Assembly: GCA_029216955.1 (NCBI GenBank)
Contig: JANAVB010044017.1
Coordinates: 1,857,865-1,921,864, forward strand
Direction of reading: 5' to 3'
DNA length: 64,000 bases
From: Iris pallida
Taxonomy: Eukaryota; Streptophyta; Magnoliopsida; Asparagales; Iridaceae
Each line of letters begins with the position of its first letter. Position 1 is the first letter of the stretch. A program made the position numbers and the translations under genes. Below, in pieces: positions 33,734 to 43,523 of the stretch. The notes beneath the pieces are model-generated. The model searched no databases. It had not been told where the DNA came from and saw only the letters and a program-made list of their open reading frames with translations.

Positions 33734-34960
33734 ATGAAGATCGTGAATCCCATATATAACTTAAAAGGAATATATCGGTGTATTTGTTGGAGCTATGAAT
33801 ATATGTCGAGGCTGGACCTGCAAATAGCAATGTATAAGCTTAACATCTTACATAATGCTAAACCTGTTAAGCAACAGCAACGGCGATTCTGCTCGGACAT
33901 CATGGATGCTACTGGAACCGAGGTGAACAAACTAATAGCAAGCAATTTTATCCGCAAAGAGCAACACCCAGATTGGATAGCCAATATTGTTCTTGTTACC
34001 AAAAAGAATAGAAAAATTCGAGTCTCCGTAGACTTCCAGGATGTCAATTCAGCGTGCCCAAAAGATGAGTTCCCTCTCTCAATCACTGATGTAATGATTG
34101 ATAACACATGTGGTTTCGAGTGCATATCCTTCATGGATAGGTTCTTGGGCTACAGCCAAATCAAGATGTTACCAGACGATGGACAACATACATTATTTTG
34201 GACACCAAGGGGGTATAGTGTTACACGGTAACACCCTTCAGTCTAAAGAATGCATGTTTGACATACCAACGAGCTATGAGCACTATATTCCATAAACATC
34301 TATGCAAGACAGTGGAATGTTATATTGATGACATCGTTGTCAAGAGCCATTTTCAGGGTGAACACCTCCATGACTTGAAGACTGTGTTCAATCTAATTCG
34401 AGCGCACCAGCTCAAGTTGAACCCAACCAAGTCATTCATGGATGTTTCCAGTGGCAAGTTATTAGGTTTCCTCATTACCCTAAAGGGTATCCACAAAGAC
34501 CCTGAGAAGACAAAAACTACCCTTGACATGATTCTGCCAAAGAATCTCAGAGAGCTCCGCATCCTTCAAGGAAGATTGGCATACATTAGGAGGTTTATAG
34601 TGAATCTCTCCAGGAGATGCCACCCCTTTACTCAGCTGATGAAAAGGGAGTCTCTTACGTTTGGACCAAAGAATATCAGCGAGCATTCGATGACATTAAG
34701 AATTACCTCATGAACCCTCCAGTGATGGTGGCTCCAGTCATAGGGAAACCCTTTTTACTCTACGTACGTAAAATAAACAATTCTCATGGAGCCTTGTTAG
34801 TCCAAAAGAGAGTGATATAGACACGAACATGCCATTTATTACCTCAGTAGGACGATGATTGGCACCGAACACAAGTACAACCATGTTGAGAAGGAGTCTC
34901 TCACTTTGGTCTTTGCTATTCAAGAGACCTGCCACTATGTGACTTGGCAGACAATCCATG
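33734..34960 (+). pseudogene. Element A: reverse transcriptase and Ty3-type RNase H
   Basis: This would copy element RNA into DNA. Visible RT blocks are KLIASNFIRKEQHPDW, KIRVSVDFQDVNSACPKDEF, SFMDRFLGYSQIKM, the catalytic box YIDD in VECYIDDIVVKS (about 34,317-34,350), LKLNPTKS and GFLITLKGI. The connection and RNase H follow with RLAYIRRFI, a tether like AFDDIKNYLMNPPV, and EHKYNHVEKESLTLVFAIQ. The frame changes at least three times (near 34,235, 34,690 and 34,820), so it is inactive. The family is Ty3/gypsy, Tat-like. Confidence 0.88.
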
Positions 34961-35129
34961 CCATCTCCTGGGTAATCCCCTCAGGGTGATCATGACCAAG
35001 CCGGGGATGCTAAACTCTCGTCTAGCCATGTGGAAAATATTACTAACACCATACGACATGGCATTCATCTCGCAGAAGGCAGTCAAAGGACAACTAATGG
35101 CCAATTTCTTGGCAGCACATCCGGTACGG

Positions 35130-35606
35130 GAGACGTCAATACTCTGCAACGACATTCCAAACGATGTGCTGGAATCCAACACAACAAAGGAGGAATCCTT
35201 CTGGCAAATGTTTTTCGATGGTGCCTTAAGAACAAGACCCAAAGGCGATGGGGTGGTCATGGTTTTCCCCGATAACCTGGTCATCCATCGTGTGTATTCC
35301 CTCATAGAGACATGCTCTAATAACATGGTAGAATACAACGCTCTTATCATTAGTCTCCAACTGGCCAACCAGTTGGGGGTTGACTACCTAGAAGTTTATG
35401 GTAACTCCAAACTGATAGTCAATCAAGTTCGAGGCCAGTATAAAGTCCGGCATGATGACTTACTCCCTTACCACCAAGCGACAACCGACATAATCTCCAC
35501 CTTTACCAGGTTCTTTATAGAATATGTGCCCCGATTGCAGAACGTCGAAGTTGACGCCCTTGTTGGTATTATAGCTTCCTTGGCAGTTCCTGTCCAAACC
35601 CAGTGA
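35130..35606 (+). pseudogene. Element A: second, archaeal-type RNase H
   Basis: It lies in the open frame 34,944-35,606 (220 codons). Starting WQMFFDGAL, it shows the acidic Asp of the first strand, then CSNNMVEYNALIISLQLANQ (the Glu), VYGNSKLIVNQV (Asn stands where the second Asp normally is) and a final VDAL. A second RNase H of this type between the first RNase H and integrase is the hallmark of Tat-lineage elements. It is one of the longest open stretches in A, yet the Asp-to-Asn change in YGNSKL suggests lost activity. Confidence 0.85.
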
Positions 35607-35699
35607 TCGATCATAGTGGTTGGTCGAGAGTTGGTTTGCCCCCAAAAATAATCTATGTATGTGTCTGAATTACTCTCTAGAGACAGACATTAATGTCAA

Positions 35700-36997
35700 A
35701 GACTGATGGTTTTCTTTTATAGACTATGCATTCTATGGAATCCTTCCAGACTACGCAGTCTATGGAATCCTTCCAGATGACCCAAGGGAGGCTGCTTCTA
35801 TTAAAAGACGTTCCTTCCGATTTTATTATGATACCGCCACCAAAATATTGTATCGTCGTTCATATTTCAGACTCCTCCTCTGATGCTTATCCGACACGAA
35901 AGTAAAGGAAGAGCTCTGTGAGGCACACGATGGTACATGTGGTGCACATCAACCAGGGCCTAACCTGTAAGATCGACTTTGATGCATGGGTTACTATTGG
36001 CCTATAATGGTAGCATACGCACTTGAATACAGTAAGAAGTACAACATGTGTCAGATTCATGCTGACTTCATTCACCAACCTTCAGAATTCCTATATCCAA
36101 CCGCTGCATCATGTCCATACAAGGCATGGGGTATAGATATCAACGGACCGATTAGCCCGCCCTCATCTAAAGGACACCGGTTCATCCTTGCTATAACTGA
36201 CTAATTCTCCAAGTGGAAGAAAGTTGTATCACTCATTAAAGTGAAAACCTCAAACGTGATTATCTTTGTCAAGCATTATGTTATCTACTAATTCAGACTA
36301 CCCCGAAGGATCATCCACAAAAATGGCCCGTAATTCGTAAGTCATACTTTCCATTGGTTCTACGATAGAAATCGAATCGAAATGTAGCTTTGACCACCTA
36401 CAATCCAGCGACAAATAGATTGGCAGAAGCATTCAACAAGACAATCATCAAGCTACTTAAGAAAGTTATTTCATTTAAGAAAGGCGANNNNNNNNNNNNN
36501 CTAGAATAAGAAGTTGGACGAATGTCTCTGGCTTATCGCACAACGACCCAGACCCCAACTAGTAGCACGCCATTCTTCTTAGTATATAGAAGCGAAGTAG
36601 TGCTTCCCATGGAGATCCAAATTCCTTCTGTATGGGTAGCCCTTACCAATCAGTTAACAGATGAAGACAATCAACGTCGGCGGTTAAAGAGTTAGAAGCG
36701 CTCGATGAGAAATGTCTCCTAGCTCAACAGCGCATTGAGCTATACCAAGCACATCTTTTCGGAGCCTTCAACAAAAAGGTTAAGGAGAGAGCATTTCAAA
36801 TTGGTAACCCCGTCTTAACAGTGAGAAGACCGATGGTCATGACACACAAGACGACATAAAAGTTGTAAGCAAAATGGGAAGGCCCTTTCGTAGTAGAATC
36901 AGTTTATTCCAATTGAGCATACTGGCTCACAAAATCCAATGAAGAATTACTAATAATGTCAATCAATGACAAGTTCCTCAAAAAGTACTATATCTAA
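35700..36997 (+). pseudogene. Element A: integrase, broken, with an assembly gap
   Basis: The N-terminal part has MCQIHADFIHQPSEF. The core has AWGIDINGPI (first Asp), but HKNGP where HDNGP is usual, so the second catalytic Asp is lost. The third acid region follows near 36,420. 13 N lie at 36,488-36,500. The C-terminal part holds YRTT, ALDEK, LTVRRPMVMTHK, KWEGPFVVE and KFLKKYYI, and stops at 36,997. Several in-frame stops occur. The same C-terminal signature appears in G1 (52,748) and G2 (62,182). Confidence 0.85.
36488..36500. other. Assembly gap, 13 N
   Basis: Thirteen unresolved bases within the integrase core of element A. Homology on both sides appears continuous. Confidence 0.99.
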
Positions 36998-37111
36998 GCT
37001 AGACAAGGACTTCTTTATCTTCAGGGAGCAAGATAAAATCACGGTGTTATCATATCCCAGCAAATATAAATATACAATGCAACATTGATTCCCTCAACAA
37101 AATTCGTAGTT

Positions 37112-37466
37112 CACGTCCCTATTACCTATGAACTATCCAATCGTCATTTTCCCCAGTAGAGTGAGTGACAAGAAAACAATTATGTCCATATCACCTCTGC
37201 ATTGTTTCCTACATCCCCATAGAGTTATATCTTACCAAGTTCACATAACCTCTGAGTAATATATCTCTAACAGAATTCTATGTTTGCCATGTCCACATTA
37301 TCTCTGAGTAAACATTCTTACCTAGCGCCTTTTCACGAACACGCCCTCTGATGGTATTTGTCATTTCAACTTACCATCGTACCTAATTCTAGGCACGCCA
37401 TGGATGATAAGTCCACAAAAATTCTCTAGTAGAATTGCGCAACATATCATGTCCATATTACCTCTG
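37112..37466 (+). repeat. Repeated 18-bp motif after pol in element A
   Basis: On the plus strand, variants of CACGTCCATATTACCTCT stand at 37,112, 37,182, 37,289 and 37,449, with partial copies near 37,234. They are the reverse complement of the copies in G1 and G2, which are on the other strand, so the motif keeps one orientation relative to pol. The function is unknown. Confidence 0.8.
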
Positions 37467-37624
37467 GTATGGTTTTTATCTCAAAGTTATAAATCTCGCA
37501 TACAAGAAAGGATAAAAGCTAAAGTCCTTATTTCTTTTTGCAAAAAAGAAAAAGAGGCTACATTCAAACATTCTTCTTAAAACCAGAATTAAAAAATAAA
37601 AAAAAAAGTGGAAAAAGCTATTGA

Positions 37625-39350
37625 TCAATATCGGCATACAGCTCGCCAATATGATGCTTTAAAAACTCCGCCTGGGCCTGGCTACTCTCTGCAGCTCGAT
37701 GTTTAGCTTCCTGCTGTAATACAGCCTCGCCCTAGAAGGCAACAAGTTTTTCGTATTCGGCCTCCAATTCGATCTTATGAACAGTCAAGCAATCAAGGTA
37801 CCGAGTACTGTCATCAGCTCGATTACAGAGGGCCATTTGCTCTTCTGCCACACGTTGCGCCTCAGCTTCCATTCAAGCCTTTTTCTTCTGAAGTTGTCTT
37901 ATTTGTACTCGAATGTCCGTCTAGTGCTTGGCAAGAATTTTTTGAGTGCAGGAATGAGACTCTTCAGCAGCAACAAGCTCCAATTCTCTCGCACTCTTTT
38001 CTGTAAACTCACGGTCGAGGACCTCCTTGCGAGCCAAGTAGACAGACTACCCTCGGAGACTACGACAGATAGTTTGCTCTGCTCCTCAGTAACTAGGGAG
38101 GAGAGATCATTTTCATGTAACTGTTTAAGCTCTAAAAAGTAATGCTCCAGCTCGTCTATAGACTCTTGCAGTGCGTTTGTAATGGCTTCATAACCCTGGT
38201 AGGATCGTATCAGTCCCACTTGGAGTAGCGTTGAAGCCTTAGCCACGTTAAATGGTGGATTAGTCTCCAGGACACTCGATACCCCTCGTCTTATAATGAC
38301 ATAGAAAGTCTCGATGTTGAGCATGGCATAGTCATCTACCTCGGCCGAAGTCAAAGGTGTCATCGGAGGCATCATTAGCGAAGGCCCGGCTAAGAATGGG
38401 ATCGCAACAGTCACGAAAGCAGCTGCACTTGGAGGGGCCGGAGGTTGTGAGTCAACTGCTTTGAGAGAAGTTGTTGCTCCAAGTGGTCACATGTCCCCAG
38501 TCTTCTTAATTTGCGAAGGGGATTTTTCGGTCAAGGATGTTCCAAGACCAACTTCTACAAGGCCGAGAGCCGACTGTCGTGCATCTGTCACTTTGTGTGA
38601 CATTATTGTCCCAAATGCTCGTACGTTCGACACCTTCTCAGTCTGCGATGACCCTAGATTGGTTCTTCTTGGGATCGGACTCCAGATGATGTTCCCCCGC
38701 GACCAAGTTCTCTATTGATGACATAATCGCTGTGGCATGACCCACGGGTAATTCGGTTGTGAGTGGCACATCATGAAAAATTGCTTCAGTACCCGTTCTT
38801 GAGGGAACGAGCACTAGTTCAGTCCCCCCGAGGGAAGGGCCTTTTTACCTTCAAATCCTTTACTTCGGGTACAAGGTCCTTTCTAGACACCCTTGGAGGT
38901 ACGAAAGGCCCCCCTAATGATCCTTCAGCAGGATCTGGGCCTGACTCTTTTAGAAGAAGGGTGGTCTTCTGAGCCTCGACCTTGGCCTCGACAGCGGGCT
39001 TTACAATGGTCTCTCGTATCACACCTCATGATCAATAATGGGTTCGACGGGGGTCTACTTTGTTACCACCTCACCCTTGATAATAGGCTCCCTCTCGTGT
39101 CTCGACACCCCCATCATGTGGAATGCCTACAAAATTAGCCAGAATCAGGGTTATCTACATGATAAATATAAGAAAATGAAGTAAAAAATCATATCCTGTC
39201 TGGGGTCTAAAAAGGGACATACTCGAGGGAGCCGCTTTTGGTTAGAGCCCTTCGTCGTCACCATACGTAGCCATTAGGTTAGCAAAATCTCTCGTTGCAA
39301 AATCAAATATGGAAGTAATCTCGATTGGAATCTCTGCATGCCACTAGACG
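37625..39350 (-). pseudogene. Antisense gene of element A, coiled-coil protein with a possible intron
   Basis: This lies downstream of pol but on the opposite strand, as in other Tat elements that carry extra antisense ORFs. A possible first coding piece (about 39,345-39,222) contains FDFATRDFANLMATYGDDEG. A GTATGTCC donor near 39,221 and a TTTTGTAG acceptor near 39,132 could bound an intron of roughly 90 bases. Proline- and lysine-rich text follows (38,819-39,022 is open). The longest open part is 37,899-38,414 (171 codons), with acid- and Leu-rich segments such as ESIDELEHYFLELKQLHEND that suggest a coiled coil. Stops and shifts break it. I recognise no domain; the role is unknown. Confidence 0.55.
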
Positions 39351-39742
39351 TCCTCACCCACAACATCCACAACTGGGTGTACCTTGGTGTTCGACATGAC
39401 AAAAGGTTGAACGAACTTTTTTCTTTATTGAACGTATAAGGTATCTATGTACAAAGAAGGAAGTCCTAAACAGGATATTATAAGTACTGGAAGAAGAGGT
39501 TTCTGGAAAAGTGTGGTGGTGGAGATCGAGTACTACAGCGACTCCTTTACTCCGTTGATGATCTGACGACGAATCAACCTTGCTCTGGCTCTCTGGCGCC
39601 TTTAATGGAACTCTGGGGTCACCAATCAAGAGGCTGTCTGGAGGAGAAGATCCCTTGGAGGTGGTTGTTCTTCTGTTCGTTGGTTGGTGGATTGTTACTT
39701 CTTAGATGAAGGTTATCCCTTTTTATTGAAGGAGAACTCCTT

Positions 39743-39752
39743 CTATTTATAG
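39743..39752 (-). promoter_or_regulatory. Sense TATA box of the G1 3' LTR
   Basis: The plus strand CTATTTATAG gives CTATAAATAG on the minus strand, identical to the box at 58,352. Confidence 0.75.
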
Positions 39753-40576
39753 AGAACCTGGAACATATGTGATGTGCATTAGGGTTCCTGAGATATGAAA
39801 GAATCTGCCGTCATTGCACGATGCGGGCTTCTACGGCGCTGACACATGGCGGACATCGAGATTCCCCTCAATCGAGATCTTTGGTGGTTATCAACATAAC
39901 CGAAGGAGGAGACACGTGACGCATGCCGATTTGCTTGTTCGGATATAGCCGAGTAAATCTTAGGATTTTATCCTAGATTTGGAGTCTGATTGATCCTCGT
40001 CTAAGATTTAAATCAATCTGATATGATATCAATCATGATTTAATCCCAATCTTTTTTGTAAGAGGTGGTTAAAACAAACCAATTGGGGTATGTAGAACCC
40101 TAGAGGGGGGGTGAATAGGGAAATAAAATATAAACTACAACAATTGATGCAATAAAGGTAATTTAAAGTAAAGAGTAGAAAGATCAAACGCAAATGCAAG
40201 GATGTATCCTGGTATCCTCTTTTGAGGCAATCCAGTCCCGGAACTCTCTCCGGCTTTAATCCACTATTATCCAAATAGTACACACGAGTTTGGATCCGAA
40301 GAACTCGCCAACTTCAACACGAGTTTGGATCCGAAGACTCGCCAACTTCTACACACGAGTTTTCTTACGAAGGCTCGCCAACTTCAAGCAAAAAAGAATG
40401 AGAACTTGTTGATCTTCTAACACGTGAAGATCGAAATGTACAACTCTTTAATACTCTAGCACTTTGGGAGAGGATGACAATGAAAAGCTTTGGAGAGTAT
40501 TAATGGTGGAGCTCTTGGTTGTTGGAAAATTTATGGAAGAGTTGGTAAGGAAGCTCAAGAGAGAGAGAGAGCTTCC

Positions 40577-40586
40577 TTTTATAAGA
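40577..40586 (-). promoter_or_regulatory. TATA box of the C1 3' LTR
   Basis: The minus strand reads CTTATAAAAGG. The twin in the 5' LTR is at 49,156-49,166. A GA-rich leader follows on the plus strand. Confidence 0.75.
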
Positions 40587-40619
40587 AAACCAAGAGTAGG
40601 TGGCATTTAATGCTCTGAA

Positions 40620-41122
40620 ATGCAGGCAGACCGGCATGCCGTCGGTATGCCGCGGCATACCGCCGGTATGCCGGCCAAATAGTAACGGTCATAATTATGA
40701 CCGTTCAAGAGCATTAAATGCGGCCATTAATGCGTGTCAGACCAAATCGAAAACTAAGTATTCGAAATTCGGTATAGCGCCGGTATGCCGGAGCATACCG
40801 CCGGTATGCCGATAGAATGTCACAGAAAGTTTCGAGCTGCTAGAAACGGCATGCCGCCGGTATGCCGTAGCATACCGTCGGTATGCCGACAGTTGATCAC
40901 AGCAACTTTTGTGTTGCTAAAAACGGCATGCCGCCGGTATGCCGCAGCATGCCGTCGGTATGCCGACATTTCGAGACAACAACTTTCTAAGTCCAAAAAC
41001 GGTATACCGCCGGCATGCCGAAGCATACCGTCGGTATGCCGCTTTTTGTCACAGAAACTTTTCTGGACACGAAAACGGTATACCGCCGGTATGCCGAAGC
41101 ATACCGTCGGTATGCCGCTCTG
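40620..41122. repeat. Array of palindromic GGTATGCCG units in the C1 3' LTR
   Basis: About six units of some 42 bases made of CGGCATGCCGCCGGTATGCC and AGCATACCGTCGGTATGCCG. Each half is close to self-complementary. They are separated by 33-70 bases of less conserved sequence (for example GTTGATCACAGCAACTTTTG). They stand just upstream of the TATA box relative to the element. The many short open frames here are by-products. Confidence 0.95.
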
Positions 41123-41373
41123 AATGACATGTTTTTTCGATTTGTGCTTTTAGTTATCATCCATCCTTTAGTGTTTACAGATATACCTAGACCAGTACAG
41201 ACACAAGGACTCAAAGCAGGAAACGCCGGTAACTGCTACAGTCTTCAAGGAAGAAGGAGGAAGTTCTGGAAGTGAAGAACTCCAAGTAGTACATCTTCTA
41301 GGAATATTTGAATCTGAAGAACAGAAGACTAAACTACGAAGATGCTGTTAATTACTCAAAATAAAATGTGCCA

Positions 41374-41390
41374 ACAAACTCCCCCATTTT
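41374..41390 (-). promoter_or_regulatory. Polypurine tract of C1
   Basis: The minus strand reads AAAATGGGGGAGTTTGT directly before the 3' LTR. Confidence 0.9.
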
Positions 41391-41806
41391 GATAATTGAC
41401 AAAATAGAGAGAGATAGCATCTTCAGGGAGTAGCTCCCCCGTAGGTAGACAGCTCCCCCTCAATACGATTTCTCCCCCTTTGTCACTTAGTAAAGATGGG
41501 GATAATCAATAGAAATATTGTATAAGAGAAAAGACATGAGTATATAAAGAAAAGAGCATGCATGAATATATATGAGAGAAAGTGAATACATGCTGGACCC
41601 ATACATTTCATAGTAAGATAAACGACTCTCCATAACGAGAGCCAGACACAATAGACAACCATAGATAATGTCCCCGAAGGACAGCAAAGAGCTAAAACAA
41701 CCATAAACCGGTCCCCGAAGGACCACTAAAGACAACAAACTGAAAAACACACATAAAAACTAGGAGCACTCAAGAACCGAAACCACCATCAAAAGGAAGA
41801 CCATCC
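41391..41806. other. C1 spacer between extra ORF and polypurine tract
   Basis: Non-coding. On the plus strand CTCCCCC-type words near 41,435-41,480 give GGGGGAG on the element strand and could be secondary polypurine tracts. Near 41,670-41,730 TCCCCGAAGGAC occurs twice. Confidence 0.6.
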
Positions 41807-43012
41807 CTAATCCTCAGCCGGATCATCATCATCATCACCCTGAGCCTGCTGGAAGGCGCCAAAAGGATCAATGCCGTCAGGGTACATAAACCCATAGGCA
41901 TTGGGGTCAGAGAAGCACGGGCCCGTGTACATGGGATCCTGAAGATTAAGATCCAGAAAAGCATCACGGTCTTGAAGAGTGCGCTGAATGAAGTACCCCT
42001 GATCGTGGAACCGAGTCTGGATCAGGGCGCCAAGTCCACGAGTGTGGGCCCGCATCTGCTCCTCCGCCTGGGCCATTCGTATATCAAAATGCTGCTGAGT
42101 GAGCGGCATATAACGGCCCGAAGGAGGAGGGGTAGATGTGGGAGCAGCAGGCGTGGATGCCGGTTGCTCTTGGGAAGATGAGGCACGGGAAGTAGAGGCG
42201 CCAGCCAGGGTACGAAAGATAGCAAGATATGAGGGGACGCCATCCGAGGTGCAGAGAGACAGGTCAACATGCTTGGCCTCCATGAGCAGAGTGATGAAAG
42301 AGCCATAGTAGAGATTCTGCTTCCCCGAAGGCATGGTACGCCGGAATTGCAGAAGAAGAGTCTTTGGGAAGGAGAATCGCTTTCGGGCATAGAAATGGTA
42401 CATGCAGACGAGGGCATCACCAGTGATAGCGTCATAGTTCCCGTCCTTCGGAAAGAGAGTGTGGCACACGATCCGATGGAGCTCGTAATAAAACGGCTCC
42501 AGCTGGACAGAGAGGGCCGGGATGGCCGGAGGGTTGGGACCCTTGCAGATGATTCGGCAGAATTCGTCGAAAGGGGACGTCGCCGAGGAGTTGAGAGCAC
42601 CCAACATAGGTAACGCATCCCCTTTGTCTGGGATGCCTAAGATGGCCCCCACTTCCCGAGAAGTGAGACGGAAGTGGCGGTCATTGACCATAGATTGGAT
42701 GGCGGAAGGGTCGTCGTCATCCCCTCTCATGTTGTAATAGAAAAGGCGAACAGCAGCAGGGTAGACAGGGATTTGGCGCCTGAGAAGAGAGGAGAGACCG
42801 GCATCGTCAAACAAAGGGACGTGACCGGGGAAGAGGTTCCAGTTGATCGCCCGTCCTTTGAATACGTTGTGATTGGCGAAGTGCTGGAACCAAAGCTCGG
42901 CGGCCAGAGAGTTAGAGAAGACGCACTGGTCATAGCCGGTAGGAAGCGCCACCGGGACGAAGGGGTTGAACCCGGAGGAAGAGGAGGATCGGGGGCGCTT
43001 AGGGTTGGCCAT
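41807..43012 (-). CDS. Extra ORF of C1 in the env-like position (plant retroelement protein)
   Basis: An uninterrupted 401-codon frame on the element's coding strand, starting from an ATG at 43,012. The N-terminal 40 residues are basic and Ser-rich. Residues about 50-280 hold a conserved block with GRAINWNLFPGHV, LSSLLRRQIPVYPAAVRLFY, LTSREVGAILGIPDKGDALP and ICHTL-like words. This resembles the family annotated as putative plant transposon protein, whose function is unknown. Then comes a Ser/Thr/Pro linker, a helical part (RMAQAEEQMRAHTRG) and an acidic tail (GDDDDDPAED). I see no signal peptide or membrane segment, so it is not a classical envelope. SIRE elements often carry an ORF here. 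It is open while gag and pol are broken. Confidence 0.85.
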   Translation of the reverse strand: MANPKRPRSSSSSGFNPFVPVALPTGYDQCVFSNSLAAELWFQHFANHNVFKGRAINWNLFPGHVPLFDDAGLSSLLRRQIPVYPAAVRLFYYNMRGDDDDPSAIQSMVNDRHFRLTSREVGAILGIPDKGDALPMLGALNSSATSPFDEFCRIICKGPNPPAIPALSVQLEPFYYELHRIVCHTLFPKDGNYDAITGDALVCMYHFYARKRFSFPKTLLLQFRRTMPSGKQNLYYGSFITLLMEAKHVDLSLCTSDGVPSYLAIFRTLAGASTSRASSSQEQPASTPAAPTSTPPPSGRYMPLTQQHFDIRMAQAEEQMRAHTRGLGALIQTRFHDQGYFIQRTLQDRDAFLDLNLQDPMYTGPCFSDPNAYGFMYPDGIDPFGAFQQAQGDDDDDPAED

Positions 43013-43072
43013 AGAGAGGGATTGGTGCTATGGTGTAGAGGAAGGAGTAGAGAGGAGAGGGAGGAAGGAGGG

Positions 43073-43080
43073 TTTTTAAA
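43073..43080 (-). promoter_or_regulatory. TATA-like box upstream of the C1 extra ORF
   Basis: The minus strand reads CTCTTTAAAAACCCTCC, about 60 bases before the ATG at 43,012. It is a weak candidate on its own; the repeats at 43,388-43,515 make it more interesting. Confidence 0.35.
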
Positions 43081-43387
43081 GAGAGGAGGGAGATGAAGAG
43101 ATGATTTTGAAAATGGGTAGGAACGGTTGTAGAGGAAGTTTGAAAGAGAAGGAGTTAAAAAAGTGGAGGGAAGTTATGATAATGGAGTAAAAAGAGGAGA
43201 GAAAAGAGGAGAGGAAGTGATGGGTAGTTAATGTGAAGAGATGAAGGATAGTAAATGAGAAGGGAGGTGATAGGATGGGAGTTGAGGATTGATGGGATGG
43301 ATAAGAGAGAATAGAATAGGGTAGAAAGGAATAAATGAAGGAGTAAGATAATGTGGGCCCGAATCCAGAGTTTAAATCCTGTCCGCC

Positions 43388-43515
43388 GCTGCCCGGCATA
43401 CCGGCGGTATGCCGACGTGTACCGATGGTATGCCGTCGTTCGAAACAGAACAAATTCTGCCTTAAAAAAACGGCATGCCGCCGGTATACCGTAGTATACC
43501 GTCGGTGTGCCGATC
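43388..43515. repeat. Internal copies of the C1 LTR palindromic units
   Basis: Two units (GGCATACCGGCGGTATGCCG..., CGGCATGCCGCCGGTATACC...) of the kind found in the LTRs, in the same orientation, between the RNase H stop and the extra ORF. They stand 370-500 bases upstream of the ORF's ATG. Confidence 0.95.
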
Positions 43516-43523
43516 GACTGGGA

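Larger units (their letters stand above)
32036..39387 (+). mobile_element. Tat-lineage Ty3/gypsy element A, decayed, plus strand
   Basis: The order is protease, RT, RNase H, archaeal-type second RNase H, integrase, then a non-coding zone with a repeated 18-bp motif, then an antisense gene. The second RNase H and antisense gene point to the Tat lineage. The left end is cut by copia C2, so gag and the 5' LTR are not seen. The right end is cut by element G1 at 39,388, so the 3' LTR is not seen. The coding part is full of stops and shifts. Confidence 0.85.
40091..41373 (-). mobile_element. 3' LTR of copia C1
   Basis: 1,283 bp. On the plus strand it runs from TGTAGAACCCTAG to AAAATGTGCCA. It includes a minus-strand TATA box (40,577) and an array of palindromic GGTATGCCG units upstream of it. 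Confidence 0.95.

Noticed and set aside
37140..37165. TCCCCAGTAGAG at 37,150 as a primer-binding site of element A
   Set aside because: It resembles the Tat primer-binding site in reverse complement, but it lies 3' of pol with no LTR next to it. I regard it as chance similarity.
38461..39138. Plus-strand frames of 69-85 codons beside the antisense gene of A
   Set aside because: They are shadows of the Pro/Lys-rich minus-strand reading and show no domain.
40620..41122. CRISPR-like appearance: repeats of about 42 bases with 33-70 base spacers
   Set aside because: The units are palindromic and degenerate, lie in both LTRs of a plant copia element, and have no cas genes nearby. They are LTR repeats.
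42022..42618. 198-codon frame overlapping the C1 extra ORF
   Set aside because: It is a shadow in another frame of the 401-codon ORF, rich in Ser/Arg.
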